Source of the DNA: Ruminobacter amylophilus
Lineage (GTDB): Bacteria > Pseudomonadota > Gammaproteobacteria > Enterobacterales > Succinivibrionaceae
NCBI RefSeq assembly: GCF_900115655.1
Contig: NZ_FOXF01000011.1
Span: forward strand, 1-64,000
Reading direction: 5' to 3'
Length of the DNA stretch: 64,000 nt
Positions 1 through 9,405 of the stretch are shown here, one piece after another. The translations under genes were made by a program, and so were the position numbers. The notes beneath the pieces were generated by a model. It was not told where the DNA came from. It made no database searches and worked only from the letters and a program-made list of their open reading frames with translations. Numbering within the stretch: the stretch's first letter is position 1; the number at the start of each line of letters is the position of its first letter.

Positions 1-89
1 GAATACCTTTTAGGACCATCTCTGCCAGAGTCTTCAACAATAGTATTAACCGGTCTTTTGACCTTTCTGATTTCTTCAGGAACCTTCAT
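1..89 (-). CDS. 5' end of a possible transposase gene (cut by window edge)
   Basis: An open frame starts with ATG at 89 on the minus strand and runs off the window after 29 residues. A GAGGTG ribosome-binding site lies at 95-100, five bases before the start. The visible peptide begins MKVPEEIRKV and contains RPVNTIVEDSGRDGPKRY. From memory this resembles the N-terminus of IS1634/IS4-like DDE transposases of gut bacteria, which begin with a PRPxNTIV segment and then a YAVRxR segment. No catalytic residue or terminal inverted repeat is visible, so the family is uncertain; that it is a translated gene is more secure. Confidence 0.45.
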   Translation of the reverse strand, partial: MKVPEEIRKVKRPVNTIVEDSGRDGPKRY

Positions 90-893
90 AAAAACACCTC
101 TTGTATATAGTCCGTATTATATCATAAACGGACTAATAAAGACATAAAATAATGATAATTTTGCAAAAAAAATCACTAACTTTTACGGTAAAACAGGAGT
201 TAAAAAGGCAGATTATTTCCAAAAACCAGGGAAACAGATTAATTTTTGATATGATTTGAAAAGAAACGACCTTAGAACAAGAAGGTTTCTATAGTCCTGA
301 GGTTTGTGAAAGTTTTAGTTAAAATGAAAGAAAATTACATTTTTAAATTAATATCTGTAATTTTCTGTCTTTTTCGTTAGAAATACAGTTTTATTTTTAC
401 GCAAATCAACAGTCAGAAAGATACATATATCAAAAAATTGTTGCTTTGTTTTTAATAAACTGTTTTTTCATGGAATAATAATTACAGTTGTTTTTCATTT
501 CCTAAACAGCATAACACTGTTTTCATGCCGTAGAGGAAGAACTGAAAAGGACTCACCTCCCGGCAGCGGAGGATGCATTCCGGATTTACTGGAATGAAGA
601 ACCTGTGTTCATCATTTTTGCAATTTCCGGACATAACGATAAAGCAATAGCATATAACAAACAGGTCTGACACGAATCAGACACAATAAAAAATACGGAC
701 AAAACTGTTTTAAACACAGACTGCAACAGAAAATTGGAAGCAGCCGACCGGAAGACGGATTATTCCGTTTAATGAATTCTGCAGACAGGATTCATGCGAT
801 AACCGCAAGCATCATAACAGCGGCGTATGACTCATGCACGGATGTCGGACGCGATTCACTTACTGATCGTTTGGTAAAAACGACGGTTCTGAA
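90..893. other. AT-rich spacer without a convincing gene
   Basis: This 800-base stretch separates the partial minus-strand gene from hexR. It is rich in A/T runs, especially 120-480. The only open frame of note, 482-673 on the minus strand, has no ribosome-binding site and an unlikely composition. I see no tRNA-like fold. If the gene at 1-89 is a transposase, one IS end should lie in the left part of this spacer, but I could not identify an inverted repeat. Confidence 0.5.
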
Positions 894-956
894 TTGAAAC
901 AGCTCCGGCCTCTCAGAAAACCGGATTGGCGAATCAATATATTGAGAGAAAAGTAT

Positions 957-1853
957 ATGTTAAATTTTTTAGACTTTATCAAAAGCAAATACGAGTTCTT
1001 CAGTCCGAAAGAGAAGAAGATTGCCGACGTGGTGCTGGAACAGCCACAGAAGATCATTGCCTCAAGCATAGCTCAGCTGGCAAAATCAGCCGGTGTTTCC
1101 GAACCGACCGTGCACAGATTCTGTCAGAAGATCAATACCGAGGGGTATCCCGATTTCAAACTTAAACTCGCCCAGACCCTGGCAAAAGGCATTCCTTACG
1201 TAAACATTCACGTAGACGAAAACGACAGCACGGAAAACTACACCAAGAAGATTTTTGACTCATCCATCTCCATTCTGAACGAAGCACGCAAAAATGTTGA
1301 CATCAGAGTCATTCAGAGATGCGTGGACGTGCTCAGCTGTGCCAGAAGAATAACCTTCTGCGGACTCGGTTCAAGTGCCACCGTTGCCCACGACATGCTG
1401 AACAAATTCTTCAGATTCAACATTCCATGCAACTACTTTGAAGACCCGGTCATGATGCTGATGAGCGCATCAAACTGCAGTCTGGAAGACGTTTTTGTAC
1501 TTATTTCCCATACCGGAAGAACAAAGGATCTCATTGACGTTGCAAAATACGCCAGAAGCAGAAAGGCTACCGTTATCGGATTAACCTCTGAAAACAGCCC
1601 GCTGGCTGAAGAATGTTCACTGGTGCTTTCGGCAAAGATTCCGGAAGATACGGATATCTATATTCCAATGGCTTCCAGACTTGTGCAGCTTGCACTCGTC
1701 GACGTGCTGGCAACAGGTCTTTTCCTGCGTAAAGGTCCTCAGTTCATAGCAAACCTTAAAAACGTAAAGGAAGCCATAAAGGAATCAAGACTGGAAATGC
1801 CTCGTGAGAAGAAGGCGGATAACAAGGAACCTGGTGAGGAGGAGAACAAATAA
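957..1853 (+). CDS. hexR: HexR, RpiR-family transcriptional regulator
   Basis: Predicted HexR, the KDPG-responsive repressor of glycolytic and Entner-Doudoroff genes. The 298-residue product follows E. coli HexR throughout: an N-terminal RpiR helix-turn-helix (about residues 1-77, with the segment AGVSEPTVHRFCQK), then PYVNIHVDENDS, then a C-terminal SIS sugar-phosphate-binding domain with FCGLGSSATVAHDMLNKFFRFN and LISHTGRTKDLIDVA. I chose the ATG at 957 because it matches the family N-terminus (MLNFLDFIKSKYEFFSP) and has a GAGAG box at 944-948; the frame is open further upstream to a TTG at 894. The C-terminus carries a charged tail rich in Lys and Glu. No zwf, edd or eda lies next to it, so its targets are elsewhere. 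The 1921 gene follows after 67 bases and could be co-transcribed. Confidence 0.9.
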   Translation: MLNFLDFIKSKYEFFSPKEKKIADVVLEQPQKIIASSIAQLAKSAGVSEPTVHRFCQKINTEGYPDFKLKLAQTLAKGIPYVNIHVDENDSTENYTKKIFDSSISILNEARKNVDIRVIQRCVDVLSCARRITFCGLGSSATVAHDMLNKFFRFNIPCNYFEDPVMMLMSASNCSLEDVFVLISHTGRTKDLIDVAKYARSRKATVIGLTSENSPLAEECSLVLSAKIPEDTDIYIPMASRLVQLALVDVLATGLFLRKGPQFIANLKNVKEAIKESRLEMPREKKADNKEPGEEENK

Positions 1854-1920
1854 TTCTTTACCAGCTTCTGCCTGCCGGTAATAACTATAAAGTCATACAG
1901 AATCGGAGCAGCTCGTACTG

Positions 1921-4308
1921 ATGTCTAGATATCTGGCCATAATTGACAGTTATAAGCTTAAGCAGCTTGAGAGTCTGGGTGAAATATATATTTCCCCAAG
2001 AGAGTTGAATGAAATATTTACGGCGGATCCTCATACCGCAAACTATCAGGATCTGCTGGAGGAGAATTTTTACTTTCGCGAAATCCACGAAAAGGTATTT
2101 CTGCTCATATCACTGCTTCAGGAAAGAGACTGCGACAACGGTCTTGACGTGAGCATTTCCGAAATAGAATACATTATCGCGCTTAATCCGCAGGCAGCCG
2201 AAAATCTGACCCGCACGTATCCTGATTTCAGGTTCTGCACTCTTTCAAGACGACTCGGCATCATTGAAAACTTCATCAACTATAACGTCAGGAAGAACTG
2301 CTCCGCAGGCATTGCCGCCATGCGCATACTCATGGGGCTGTGCGAACCTCCGGCCACACTGAATTCCTACAACCTTCTTGATCTGAGCACGGATCCGGCA
2401 AGAGAACTTCTCATCGCCAAACACCTCCTGCAGAAGAAGACTCCGTACTACCGCACCAATCTGGCTTCAAGAACTTTGCTGACACTCATTACGATGTACA
2501 GAAGAACCGTCGGTTATCCTGACGGAGACATCGGTTATGTCATGGACATGCTGGAAATCTACCATTATGCGGTTAACCGTTCAGATCAGACTCCTCCGGG
2601 ATACAACGACGGCTGGATGAATAATCCAGCCCATGCAGTCCTGATGAAAATCCATAATGAAAATCCGGACATATCCTTTGACGACATTCTGTTTAAAATT
2701 AGGGAAATTCCGGAATTCGGTGATTTTCTGCATACCCTGACGGCACTGTATTCGAGGGATTCATATATTCTCTTCATTTATCTGAAATCAATAGATCAGC
2801 TGAGAAAATTCGGCATCAGCAGATCCACCGTGGCCAATGTGGCCTCATGGTGCAATACCGTGGATGAAAGAGAACTTCTGGCATCATGGCTAGGCAGCTG
2901 CTTCGGATACATGAAAGTCATTCACGCGCTCTATGACACCATGGACATAAACATCATGAACATAAGCAGCGATGATGAGGATGAGGATGACGTCAACGGA
3001 GCCGACAGAATCATAACCTCCTTTGAGTCCGGCAGGAGCGCGGCAAAGAATAACAAGAGCAATGCCCAGACCGGAGAAATGACCTCGGGCATGTCCGCCG
3101 CCAACGATGAATCACAGCCTGAGCACTGTGATTCACGAGATCACCAGGAAGGACAGGTATCTACCGGTGACGATTCTGAACTGAACAAGGCTCCGGTACC
3201 TCACGGTTTCATTCTGGAAAAATCACTAATGGAACTGAACAGGTCCGGCCCGGTTCAGCCGGTTGCCGAACCACGGGCATCCGGAGAAATATCCGGAACA
3301 GCTTCTGAAAACACGGAAACAGAATCCCCTTCCGTCCCTGAAGAAATCAGCGGGCAGGAACACGTTATTGATCTGGCAAACATTGTCACCATCAATGACG
3401 ACCATGCCGGTGATCCTCAGAGAATTCTCTCCAAAACGGATCTTGACAACATCAGCTTCACCAATCCGACTGATGATGAAAACATCGGTATATCCGGTCT
3501 CCTGCCTGACGGATTCTTTGACGTGTATTTCGAGAACGACATAACCTCTCAGATTCATGAGGTTCCGGATATTCCTGAAAACACTAACTTTGAGGTGATT
3601 GAACTCTTTTCTGAAAACTCAGTTTCTGCCAGCCAGCAGGCCGAGGACCAGACAAAACCTGACTATGATTCTGATACCGTGGTATACGCAAAGGGCGTAC
3701 GCATCAACAATTCGCAGATTAAGATTGCGGGATACAGTCTGACCTTCCTTGAAGGCATATTTCAGGCTCTTACCATAACCGCCGATTTCTCGGCACTGAG
3801 CGTTCAGGAAATAGAATGCGCCGTCAGCATGCTGATACGTACCGAAGCCCCTATCAGCAGAGAATGCATTGTTAAGAGATTTGCACATATCTGCCGAAAA
3901 ACAGGTACCCCGTTCAAGAACAATCACAAGCTGAAGGTTATGCAGGAAATCAATCACGTGATTGAAAAACTTCACTGCATTACCGACATGGATGACTTTA
4001 TCTACATGCCGAACAAGCCGGTATTTTCACGCAACAGAAAAATCGACATCAACAGAATCGGCTACAGCCAGACGTCCGACATTCCGTCAGATATCCGTTA
4101 CAGCACTTCCGTAAGCCGTCAGGAGATTATCGCAACCATAAGACTTATCAAGGCTGATGACAATCTGGGACTTGGCGGCATACAGCCTACCGCCGAGGAC
4201 GTATGCAAATTCATGGGACTTCTCAAAATCAAGAATTCCGCCCAGCAGCAGAAGGAAACCGACAGAATCAACAGAATTATCGGTGAAACAGAACGTAAAA
4301 GCGCATAG
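1921..4308 (+). CDS. Large hypothetical protein, possible DUF3320-like C-terminus
   Basis: I do not recognise the full 795-residue protein. The first 350 residues are mostly predicted helix without membrane segments. A low-complexity acidic linker follows (DDEDEDD near 355, then Ser/Glu/Pro-rich sequence to about 560). The last 200 residues look folded and hold two short winged-helix-like units, with SALSVQEIECAVSMLIRTEAPISRECIVKRF near 625-655 described by its key pattern: a hydrophobic helix, then EAPISRE, then a basic helix. That pattern resembles the DUF3320 region found at the C-terminus of large superfamily I helicases, but no helicase motif is present here. A GGAG box at 1905-1908 supports the ATG. 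It follows hexR by 67 bases. Function unknown; the domain match is my inference. Confidence 0.7.
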   Translation: MSRYLAIIDSYKLKQLESLGEIYISPRELNEIFTADPHTANYQDLLEENFYFREIHEKVFLLISLLQERDCDNGLDVSISEIEYIIALNPQAAENLTRTYPDFRFCTLSRRLGIIENFINYNVRKNCSAGIAAMRILMGLCEPPATLNSYNLLDLSTDPARELLIAKHLLQKKTPYYRTNLASRTLLTLITMYRRTVGYPDGDIGYVMDMLEIYHYAVNRSDQTPPGYNDGWMNNPAHAVLMKIHNENPDISFDDILFKIREIPEFGDFLHTLTALYSRDSYILFIYLKSIDQLRKFGISRSTVANVASWCNTVDERELLASWLGSCFGYMKVIHALYDTMDINIMNISSDDEDEDDVNGADRIITSFESGRSAAKNNKSNAQTGEMTSGMSAANDESQPEHCDSRDHQEGQVSTGDDSELNKAPVPHGFILEKSLMELNRSGPVQPVAEPRASGEISGTASENTETESPSVPEEISGQEHVIDLANIVTINDDHAGDPQRILSKTDLDNISFTNPTDDENIGISGLLPDGFFDVYFENDITSQIHEVPDIPENTNFEVIELFSENSVSASQQAEDQTKPDYDSDTVVYAKGVRINNSQIKIAGYSLTFLEGIFQALTITADFSALSVQEIECAVSMLIRTEAPISRECIVKRFAHICRKTGTPFKNNHKLKVMQEINHVIEKLHCITDMDDFIYMPNKPVFSRNRKIDINRIGYSQTSDIPSDIRYSTSVSRQEIIATIRLIKADDNLGLGGIQPTAEDVCKFMGLLKIKNSAQQQKETDRINRIIGETERKSA

Positions 4309-4435
4309 CACACGTATCCCGTACGTCAGCATTTCTGATTTTCCCATGAGACATAAATACGCGTTTCACCTATAATCATACGGCAGACATATTTATCTTT
4401 TTCAACCGGGCATAAACAGGAACAGAGGATTTTCA

Positions 4436-4945
4436 ATGAACGATGATATTGTACTTCTGCCTCTTACTGATGATGACAGAGAACAGTTTATAAAAGACAA
4501 TCAGGAAGCCTTCAGATACGGAGCCACGGAGGAATTCGGTCTCCGGGATGACCATTTCGAGGAAGACGGTGAAATCATTTCGCATAAAACCATCTCTGAC
4601 TCCATTGATGCCGGCAAGGCATACCGCATCATGCTCGGTAATGAAAAAGTCGGAGGAGTGGTCATACAGACCGACGGAGAGCACGGAGATCTGGATCTCC
4701 TGTTTGTGTCTCCTAAGGCTCACAGCCTCGGAATTGGATACCGAGCCTGGTGTGCCGTTGAAAAAATGCATCCTGAAGTAAAACTTTGGGAAACGGTAAC
4801 TCCGTACTTTGAAAAAAGAAACATTCATTTCTACGTTAACCGCTGCGGTTTCAGGATTGTGGAGTTTTTCAACAGTCATCATAAAGGTCCGCACGATGAC
4901 GAGGATTTCGAAATGTTCAGATTTGAAAAAAGAATTGAAAGATGA
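4436..4945 (+). CDS. GNAT-family N-acetyltransferase
   Basis: A 169-residue protein with the length and order of a single GNAT acetyltransferase domain. A hydrophobic strand (YRIMLGNEKVGGVVI) is followed by DLDLLFVSPKAHSLGIGYRAW, the usual strand plus acetyl-CoA pyrophosphate loop, here with SLGIGYRA in place of the common RGxGxG/A signature. A C-terminal segment (YFEKRNIHFYVNRCGFRIVEFF) matches the family motif B region in which an x-N-x-x-x-F-Y-x-x-x-G-F pattern is typical. The substrate cannot be told from sequence. An AGAGGA box at 4423-4428 supports the ATG. The stop overlaps the start of the PhzF gene by four bases (ATGA), so the two are translationally coupled. Confidence 0.75.
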   Translation: MNDDIVLLPLTDDDREQFIKDNQEAFRYGATEEFGLRDDHFEEDGEIISHKTISDSIDAGKAYRIMLGNEKVGGVVIQTDGEHGDLDLLFVSPKAHSLGIGYRAWCAVEKMHPEVKLWETVTPYFEKRNIHFYVNRCGFRIVEFFNSHHKGPHDDEDFEMFRFEKRIER

Positions 4946-5733
4946 AACAGTTTATTGTTGATGCATTCACAGATACCGTGTTTAAAGGAAATCAGGCAGC
5001 CGTATGCGTAACTGACAGATGGCTTTCTGAAGAACTGATGATGAACATAGCCAGAGAAAACATGTTCTCTGAAACCGCCTTTACCGTAAAAGAGGATGAT
5101 ACCTACAGGCTCAGATGGTTTACGCCGGGCGGTGAAATCGACTTCTGCGGTCATGCGACACTGGGGACCGCCTTCGTTCTTTTCAGTTTTTTCGAACGGA
5201 AAGCCGAAGTTCTCTCCTTCACCACGGCAGCAGGTATAATCACCGTCAGAAAAGAAGAAGACACGTTCGTCATGAATTTTCCGGCCTACAGATGCATTGA
5301 GACGGAAGTTACCGACAGAATGGAGGAGGCTCTGGGAATCAGACCGCTTGCAGCCTACATTGATCGCGATCTGCTGCTGGTTCTTCCCGATGAGTCGTCA
5401 GTCAGAACACTCAATCCGAAAGAAAACATTCTGAAGGAACTGGACGGACTGCTGACGGCGGTTACCGCCCCGTCAGACAGCCGTGAATACGACTGCGTCA
5501 GCCGTGTTTTCGGACCGAAAATCGGCATAAAGGAAGATCCGGTGACCGGCAGTTCCCACTGCATGATAGTTTCTTACTGGAACGACAGACTGCATAAGGA
5601 TTCACTGGTCTGTTTCCAGGCATCGGAAAGAACAGGTATTCTGTACTGCAGCAGGAACGGAGACAGAATAAGCATTGCCGGAAAGGCGGTACTCTATTCC
5701 GAAGGAGAAATTTTAAAAAATCATCAGTTCTGA
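4942..5733 (+). CDS. PhzF-family isomerase/epimerase-like protein
   Basis: A 263-residue member of the PhzF (YddE-like) family, which shares the diaminopimelate-epimerase fold. Visible family markers are QVDAFT-like KQFIVDAFTDTVFKGNQAAVCV at the start (given here as the VDAFT and GNQAAV elements), the putative catalytic Glu44 in FSETAF, EIDFCGHATLG at 65-74, and the C-terminal EDPVTGSSHC block. Length is slightly short of the usual 280-300. PhzF homologues outside phenazine clusters have largely unknown substrates, and no phenazine genes are nearby. Its ATG overlaps the stop of the preceding GNAT gene, so the pair forms a two-gene unit. Confidence 0.85.
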   Translation: MKQFIVDAFTDTVFKGNQAAVCVTDRWLSEELMMNIARENMFSETAFTVKEDDTYRLRWFTPGGEIDFCGHATLGTAFVLFSFFERKAEVLSFTTAAGIITVRKEEDTFVMNFPAYRCIETEVTDRMEEALGIRPLAAYIDRDLLLVLPDESSVRTLNPKENILKELDGLLTAVTAPSDSREYDCVSRVFGPKIGIKEDPVTGSSHCMIVSYWNDRLHKDSLVCFQASERTGILYCSRNGDRISIAGKAVLYSEGEILKNHQF

Positions 5734-5876
5734 ACAGAGACTGAATATGACTGATTTTCCGTCAGTCACGCAGCAACAGCCTTCATTCATGCTGTTTTAC
5801 ACGGCCGGGATGAGGCTTTCGGACGGAAAACACCGGTATTTTGATAAGATTAAAACAGGAAAATCGCTAAAAACTG

Positions 5877-5905
5877 TTATCAATAACACAAAAAGAGTGT
5901 ATAAT
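5877..5905 (+). promoter_or_regulatory. Probable his operon promoter
   Basis: A consensus -10 box TATAAT lies at 5900-5905, with TTATCA (four of six matches to the -35 consensus) at 5877-5882, giving a 17-base spacer. Transcription would begin about 30 bases upstream of the histidine leader peptide. Confidence 0.6.
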
Positions 5906-5940
5906 GCATTCAGTTTTAAAAGTTTGGCACAGAGAATAAA

Positions 5941-5991
5941 ATGTATCAATTATCCAATAATTTACATCATCACCATCATCGTCCTAAATAG
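5941..5991 (+). CDS. hisL: Histidine operon leader peptide
   Basis: A 16-codon frame reads MYQLSNNLHHHHHRPK and stops at 5989-5991. Five consecutive His codons (CAT CAT CAC CAT CAT at 5965-5979) are the hallmark of a his leader: when charged His-tRNA is scarce the ribosome stalls here and changes the folding of the downstream RNA. Enteric leaders carry seven His codons, so this one is shorter but of the same design. It sits 139 bases before hisG, just downstream of a good promoter and upstream of a rho-independent hairpin. The ribosome-binding site is weak (AGAG near 5931). A longer overlapping frame, 5747-6046, is in a different phase and is not supported. Confidence 0.88.
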   Translation: MYQLSNNLHHHHHRPK

Positions 5992-6016
5992 TCTTTCAGG
6001 AGGAGTGGTTTATTTT

Positions 6017-6098
6017 CTGGAAGACTTTCTTCCAGGAGTGCCGTAAAGATTTACATAAGACCCTTGGAAGAATAAAACGGATACTTCCAAGGGTTTTT
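6017..6098 (+). terminator. his attenuator: competing hairpin and terminator
   Basis: The terminator stem pairs CCCTTGGAAG (6061-6070) with CTTCCAAGGG (6084-6093) and is followed by five T residues (6094-6098). Upstream, CTGGAAGA (6017-6024) pairs with TCTTCCAG (6028-6035). The arm at 6029-6036 can also pair, with one bulge, with 6062-6070, which would disrupt the terminator. This gives the mutually exclusive pairing expected of an attenuator read by the leader-peptide ribosome. Which pairing acts as antiterminator is inferred, not computed. Confidence 0.8.
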
Positions 6099-6130
6099 AA
6101 TTATACAGACATACAAGAGGGTTATTTGAC

Positions 6131-7027
6131 ATGTCTACTAAAAAGTTTCGTATCGCCATGCAGAAAAAGGGTCGTCTCAGTGTTGAAACCACAGAACTTT
6201 TAGAGAGCTGCGGTTTAAAGATCAACAAGCGTGAGGACAGACTCATTGCTCACGTTGAAAACATGGAAATCGACATTCTCCGTGTTCGTGATGATGACAT
6301 TCCGGGTCTTATTATGGACCATGTTGTTGACTGGGGTGTTGTTGGCGAAAACGTACTTGAGGAAACAACACTTGAACGTCAGCAGGAAGGTTTACCTGTA
6401 GGCTACAATCTCGTTCGCAAGCTCGATTTCGGCGGCTGCCGTCTTTCACTTGCCATCCCTGTTGAACAGGAATGGAAAGGTGTTCAGAGTCTTGAAGGCT
6501 TGAAGATTGCCACCACCTACCCTAACCTCACCAAGCGCTACCTCGATCAGCAGGGCGTAAACTTCAAGACCGTACTGTTAACCGGTTCAGTTGAAGTTGC
6601 TCCGCGTGCAGGTCTTGCCGATGCAATCTGCGACCTGGTAAGTTCAGGTGCAACACTTGAAGCCAACGGTCTCAAGGAAGTTCAGGTTGTTTACAGGTCA
6701 AAGGCCGTACTTATTCAGAGAGATCAGGAACTCTATCCTGAAAAGCAGGCTATTGCCGACACTCTCATCAGACGTATCGACGGCATGATTCAGGCTCACG
6801 GCAGCAAGTACATCATGCTTCATGCTCCAAAGGACAAGGTTAAGGAAATCACCGCTCTCCTCCCTGGTGCCGAAAACCCAACTCTTCTCGAACTCGCAGG
6901 TAACTCAACTCATGTAGCCATTCATGTAGTTTCCACCGAAACCCTCTTCTGGGAAACCATGGAAAAGATTAAGGCACTGGGTGCAAGTTCAATCCTCGTA
7001 TTACCTATTGAAAAGATGTTGAAGTAA
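6131..7027 (+). CDS. hisG: ATP phosphoribosyltransferase (long form)
   Basis: First enzyme of histidine synthesis: joins ATP and PRPP to make phosphoribosyl-ATP, the feedback-controlled step. The 298 residues match the long HisG form of E. coli (299). The PRPP-binding loop is seen around residues 164-181 ([18 protein letters not shown]), and a C-terminal regulatory domain of about 75 residues, the site of histidine inhibition in long forms, follows. A GAGGG box at 6117-6121 supports the ATG. It is the first structural gene after the attenuator, and hisD starts five bases after its stop. Confidence 0.95.
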   Translation: MSTKKFRIAMQKKGRLSVETTELLESCGLKINKREDRLIAHVENMEIDILRVRDDDIPGLIMDHVVDWGVVGENVLEETTLERQQEGLPVGYNLVRKLDFGGCRLSLAIPVEQEWKGVQSLEGLKIATTYPNLTKRYLDQQGVNFKTVLLTGSVEVAPRAGLADAICDLVSSGATLEANGLKEVQVVYRSKAVLIQRDQELYPEKQAIADTLIRRIDGMIQAHGSKYIMLHAPKDKVKEITALLPGAENPTLLELAGNSTHVAIHVVSTETLFWETMEKIKALGASSILVLPIEKMLK

Positions 7028-7031
7028 TATT

Positions 7032-8327
7032 ATGAAAATTGTTAGCTGGAAAGATTTAAATGAACAGGAACGGGTAGACATCCTCACCCGTCCCGCCACT
7101 GCCGATGACGGCAGCAAGGCCAAACTTGTTGCTGATATCATCAGCAACATCCGTAATCGCGGAGATGAAGCCCTTCTGGAATACTCCCGCAAGTTTGATC
7201 GTCTGGAATCTGATCATATTAAACTTACAGCTGATGAAATCAAATCAGCCTGTGACAGAGTGGATTCTGAACTCAAGACAGCCTTAAAGAACGCTTATGA
7301 CAACATCAGCATGTTCCACAGGGCTCAGAAACCGGCTCCGGTTGTAGTCAGCACCAGACCGGGGGTTACCTGTGAACTTCACACTCACCCTATCGACAGT
7401 GTCGGTCTGTACGTTCCCGGCGGCAGCGCACCGCTGGTAAGTACCGTGCTCATGCTTGCCGTTCCTGCACAGATTGCCGAATGTCCTAAGGTGATATTAT
7501 GTTCTCCTCCACCGGTTTCCGATGCCATCGTTTATGCCGCAACCCTCTGTGGCGTGAATGACATCTACACCGTCGGCGGAGCTCAGGCTATCGCAGCCAT
7601 GGCCTACGGCACTGAAACTGTACCTAAGGTAAACAAGATTTTCGGACCGGGCAATTCATTCGTAACCGAAGCCAAGAAGCAGGTAAGCGCAGACTTCCGC
7701 GGTGCCGCCATCGATATGCCGGCCGGTCCTTCCGAAGTACTGGTGATTGCCGACGAATCCGCAAATCCGGCATTTGCTGCTTCAGATCTGCTTTCCCAGG
7801 CTGAACACGGTCCGGACTCACAGGTTGTTCTTCTTTCAACAAATCCTAACTACGGTAATGAAGTTATCGCTGAAGTTGAAAAGCAGGTTCAGCAGCTGTC
7901 AAGAAAGGATATCGCCAACAGAGCCCTGGAAAAGAGTATCGCCATCGTATGCGAATCTCTTGAAGAGGCTTGTGCCATTTCCAACATCTATGCGCCTGAA
8001 CACCTGATTGTGGAAACCAGAGAACCTCGCGCCCTGCTGCCTTACCTGAGAAATGCAGGCTCAATCTTCATCGGCGGCTGGACTCCTGAATCAGTAGGCG
8101 ACTACGCCAGCGGTACAAACCACACCCTTCCTACCTACGGTTATGCCAAGACCTGTTCATCTCTCGGTCTTGCCGACTATCTGCGCCGCTACACCGTACA
8201 GGAAGCAACCACCGAAGGTTTAACCAACCTCAGCCGTACCGTAGAACTTATGGCAGATGCAGAAGGCCTTACCGCTCACAAGAGAGCAGTAACCATTCGT
8301 ATGGACATTCTTAACGGAGCCAAATAA
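7032..8327 (+). CDS. hisD: Histidinol dehydrogenase
   Basis: Catalyses the last two steps of the pathway, NAD-dependent oxidation of histidinol to histidine. The 431-residue length is typical (E. coli 434). Conserved blocks are visible: [15 protein letters not shown] near 136-150, [16 protein letters not shown] near 181, [14 protein letters not shown] near 203, the Zn-site region [14 protein letters not shown] near 231, and [13 protein letters not shown] near 320 that holds the catalytic Glu-His pair. [21 protein letters not shown] follows and carries the conserved NHxLPT element. hisC starts one base after its stop, so translation is likely coupled. Confidence 0.95.
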   Translation: MKIVSWKDLNEQERVDILTRPATADDGSKAKLVADIISNIRNRGDEALLEYSRKFDRLESDHIKLTADEIKSACDRVDSELKTALKNAYDNISMFHRAQKPAPVVVSTRPGVTCELHTHPIDSVGLYVPGGSAPLVSTVLMLAVPAQIAECPKVILCSPPPVSDAIVYAATLCGVNDIYTVGGAQAIAAMAYGTETVPKVNKIFGPGNSFVTEAKKQVSADFRGAAIDMPAGPSEVLVIADESANPAFAASDLLSQAEHGPDSQVVLLSTNPNYGNEVIAEVEKQVQQLSRKDIANRALEKSIAIVCESLEEACAISNIYAPEHLIVETREPRALLPYLRNAGSIFIGGWTPESVGDYASGTNHTLPTYGYAKTCSSLGLADYLRRYTVQEATTEGLTNLSRTVELMADAEGLTAHKRAVTIRMDILNGAK

Positions 8328-8328
8328 C

Positions 8329-9405
8329 ATGAGCAGTATTACAGAACTTGCCACTGAAAGAGTAAAACAGCTTACCCCTTATCTGTCAGCCCGTCGTATC
8401 GGTGGTAAAGGACATAACTTCCTCAATGCGAATGAAGCACCTAAGAGTGCAACCTTCCTGATGAAGTCAATTACTCTCAACCGCTACCCTGAATGTCAGC
8501 CTCCTGAAGTAATTGAAGCCTATGCTGATTACTCAGGCGTTGCCGAAGAAAACATTCTGGTTTCACGCGGCAGTGACGAATCCATCGGACTTCTGGTCCG
8601 CACCTTCTGTGAACCGGGCAGGGACGCAATCCTTATCAGCACTCCGACCTACGGCATGTATTCAATCAGTGCCGACACCGCCGGTGTGAAGACCGTTGAC
8701 GTTCCGCCTGCCGATGACTTCCAGCCTGACGTTGAAGCTATCAGGAACACTGTGGAAAACAATCCTGAAAAGATCAAGGTTATTTTCATCTGTTCTCCTA
8801 ACAATCCTACAGGCAACGTGGTTGATGACGACAAGCTTGTTCAGATTCTTGATTTCACCAGAGGCAGATGCCTGGTTGTGGTTGACGAAGCCTATATCGA
8901 ATTCTGCCCTGAAAAGAGCAAGGTCAAGCTGATGAAGGATTATGACCATCTGGTTATAACCCGTACCCTGTCAAAAGCCTTTGCGCTTGCAGGTATCCGC
9001 TGCGGTTTCACTCTGGCTGACCAGGAAGTCATCAAGCTGATGCTCAAGGTAATCGATCCGTATCCGATTGCCGACCCTGTGGCTCAGATTGCCGTTCAGG
9101 CCTTAAGCACTCACGGCATCGCCATCATGAAGGAAAGAGTTGCCGAACTTATTGAACGCCGCGACAGATTCGTGGAAGAAGTAAGAAAGCTTGATTACGT
9201 TCAGGAAGTTTTCTATGAGAACGCAAACTACATTCTCATCCGCTTCAGGGACGGTGAAGGACTCTTCAAGGCATGCGCCGACAAGGGCATCATTTTAAGA
9301 GACTTCCACACCAAGACCAGACTGCAGAACTGCGTACGCGTTACCATCGGCAGTGAAGAAGAAATGAATGAAGTATTATCAGTATTTCATTCAATTAAAC
9401 AGTAA
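8329..9405 (+). CDS. hisC: Histidinol-phosphate aminotransferase
   Basis: PLP enzyme converting imidazole-acetol phosphate to histidinol phosphate. The 358-residue protein is a fold-type I aminotransferase: FLNANEAP at the start, SRGSDESIGLLVRTFCEPG near 84, FICSPNNPTGN near 151, VDEAYIEF near 184, and the PLP-binding lysine at about residue 216 in TLSKAFALAGIRCGF. All match enteric HisC. Unlike the other his genes it is followed not by a close start codon but by a 190-base structured spacer before hisB. Confidence 0.95.
   Translation: MSSITELATERVKQLTPYLSARRIGGKGHNFLNANEAPKSATFLMKSITLNRYPECQPPEVIEAYADYSGVAEENILVSRGSDESIGLLVRTFCEPGRDAILISTPTYGMYSISADTAGVKTVDVPPADDFQPDVEAIRNTVENNPEKIKVIFICSPNNPTGNVVDDDKLVQILDFTRGRCLVVVDEAYIEFCPEKSKVKLMKDYDHLVITRTLSKAFALAGIRCGFTLADQEVIKLMLKVIDPYPIADPVAQIAVQALSTHGIAIMKERVAELIERRDRFVEEVRKLDYVQEVFYENANYILIRFRDGEGLFKACADKGIILRDFHTKTRLQNCVRVTIGSEEEMNEVLSVFHSIKQ

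Noticed and set aside
482-673. 63-residue minus-strand frame in the first spacer
   Set aside because: No ribosome-binding site, no terminator and no family resemblance; it lies in AT-rich DNA that gives chance frames.
5747-6046. 99-residue frame before hisG
   Set aside because: It overlaps the his promoter and leader peptide in another phase, has no ribosome-binding site, and is interrupted by the attenuator elements.
7747-8007. 86-residue plus-strand frame inside hisD
   Set aside because: It lies entirely within the conserved hisD frame and has no independent support.
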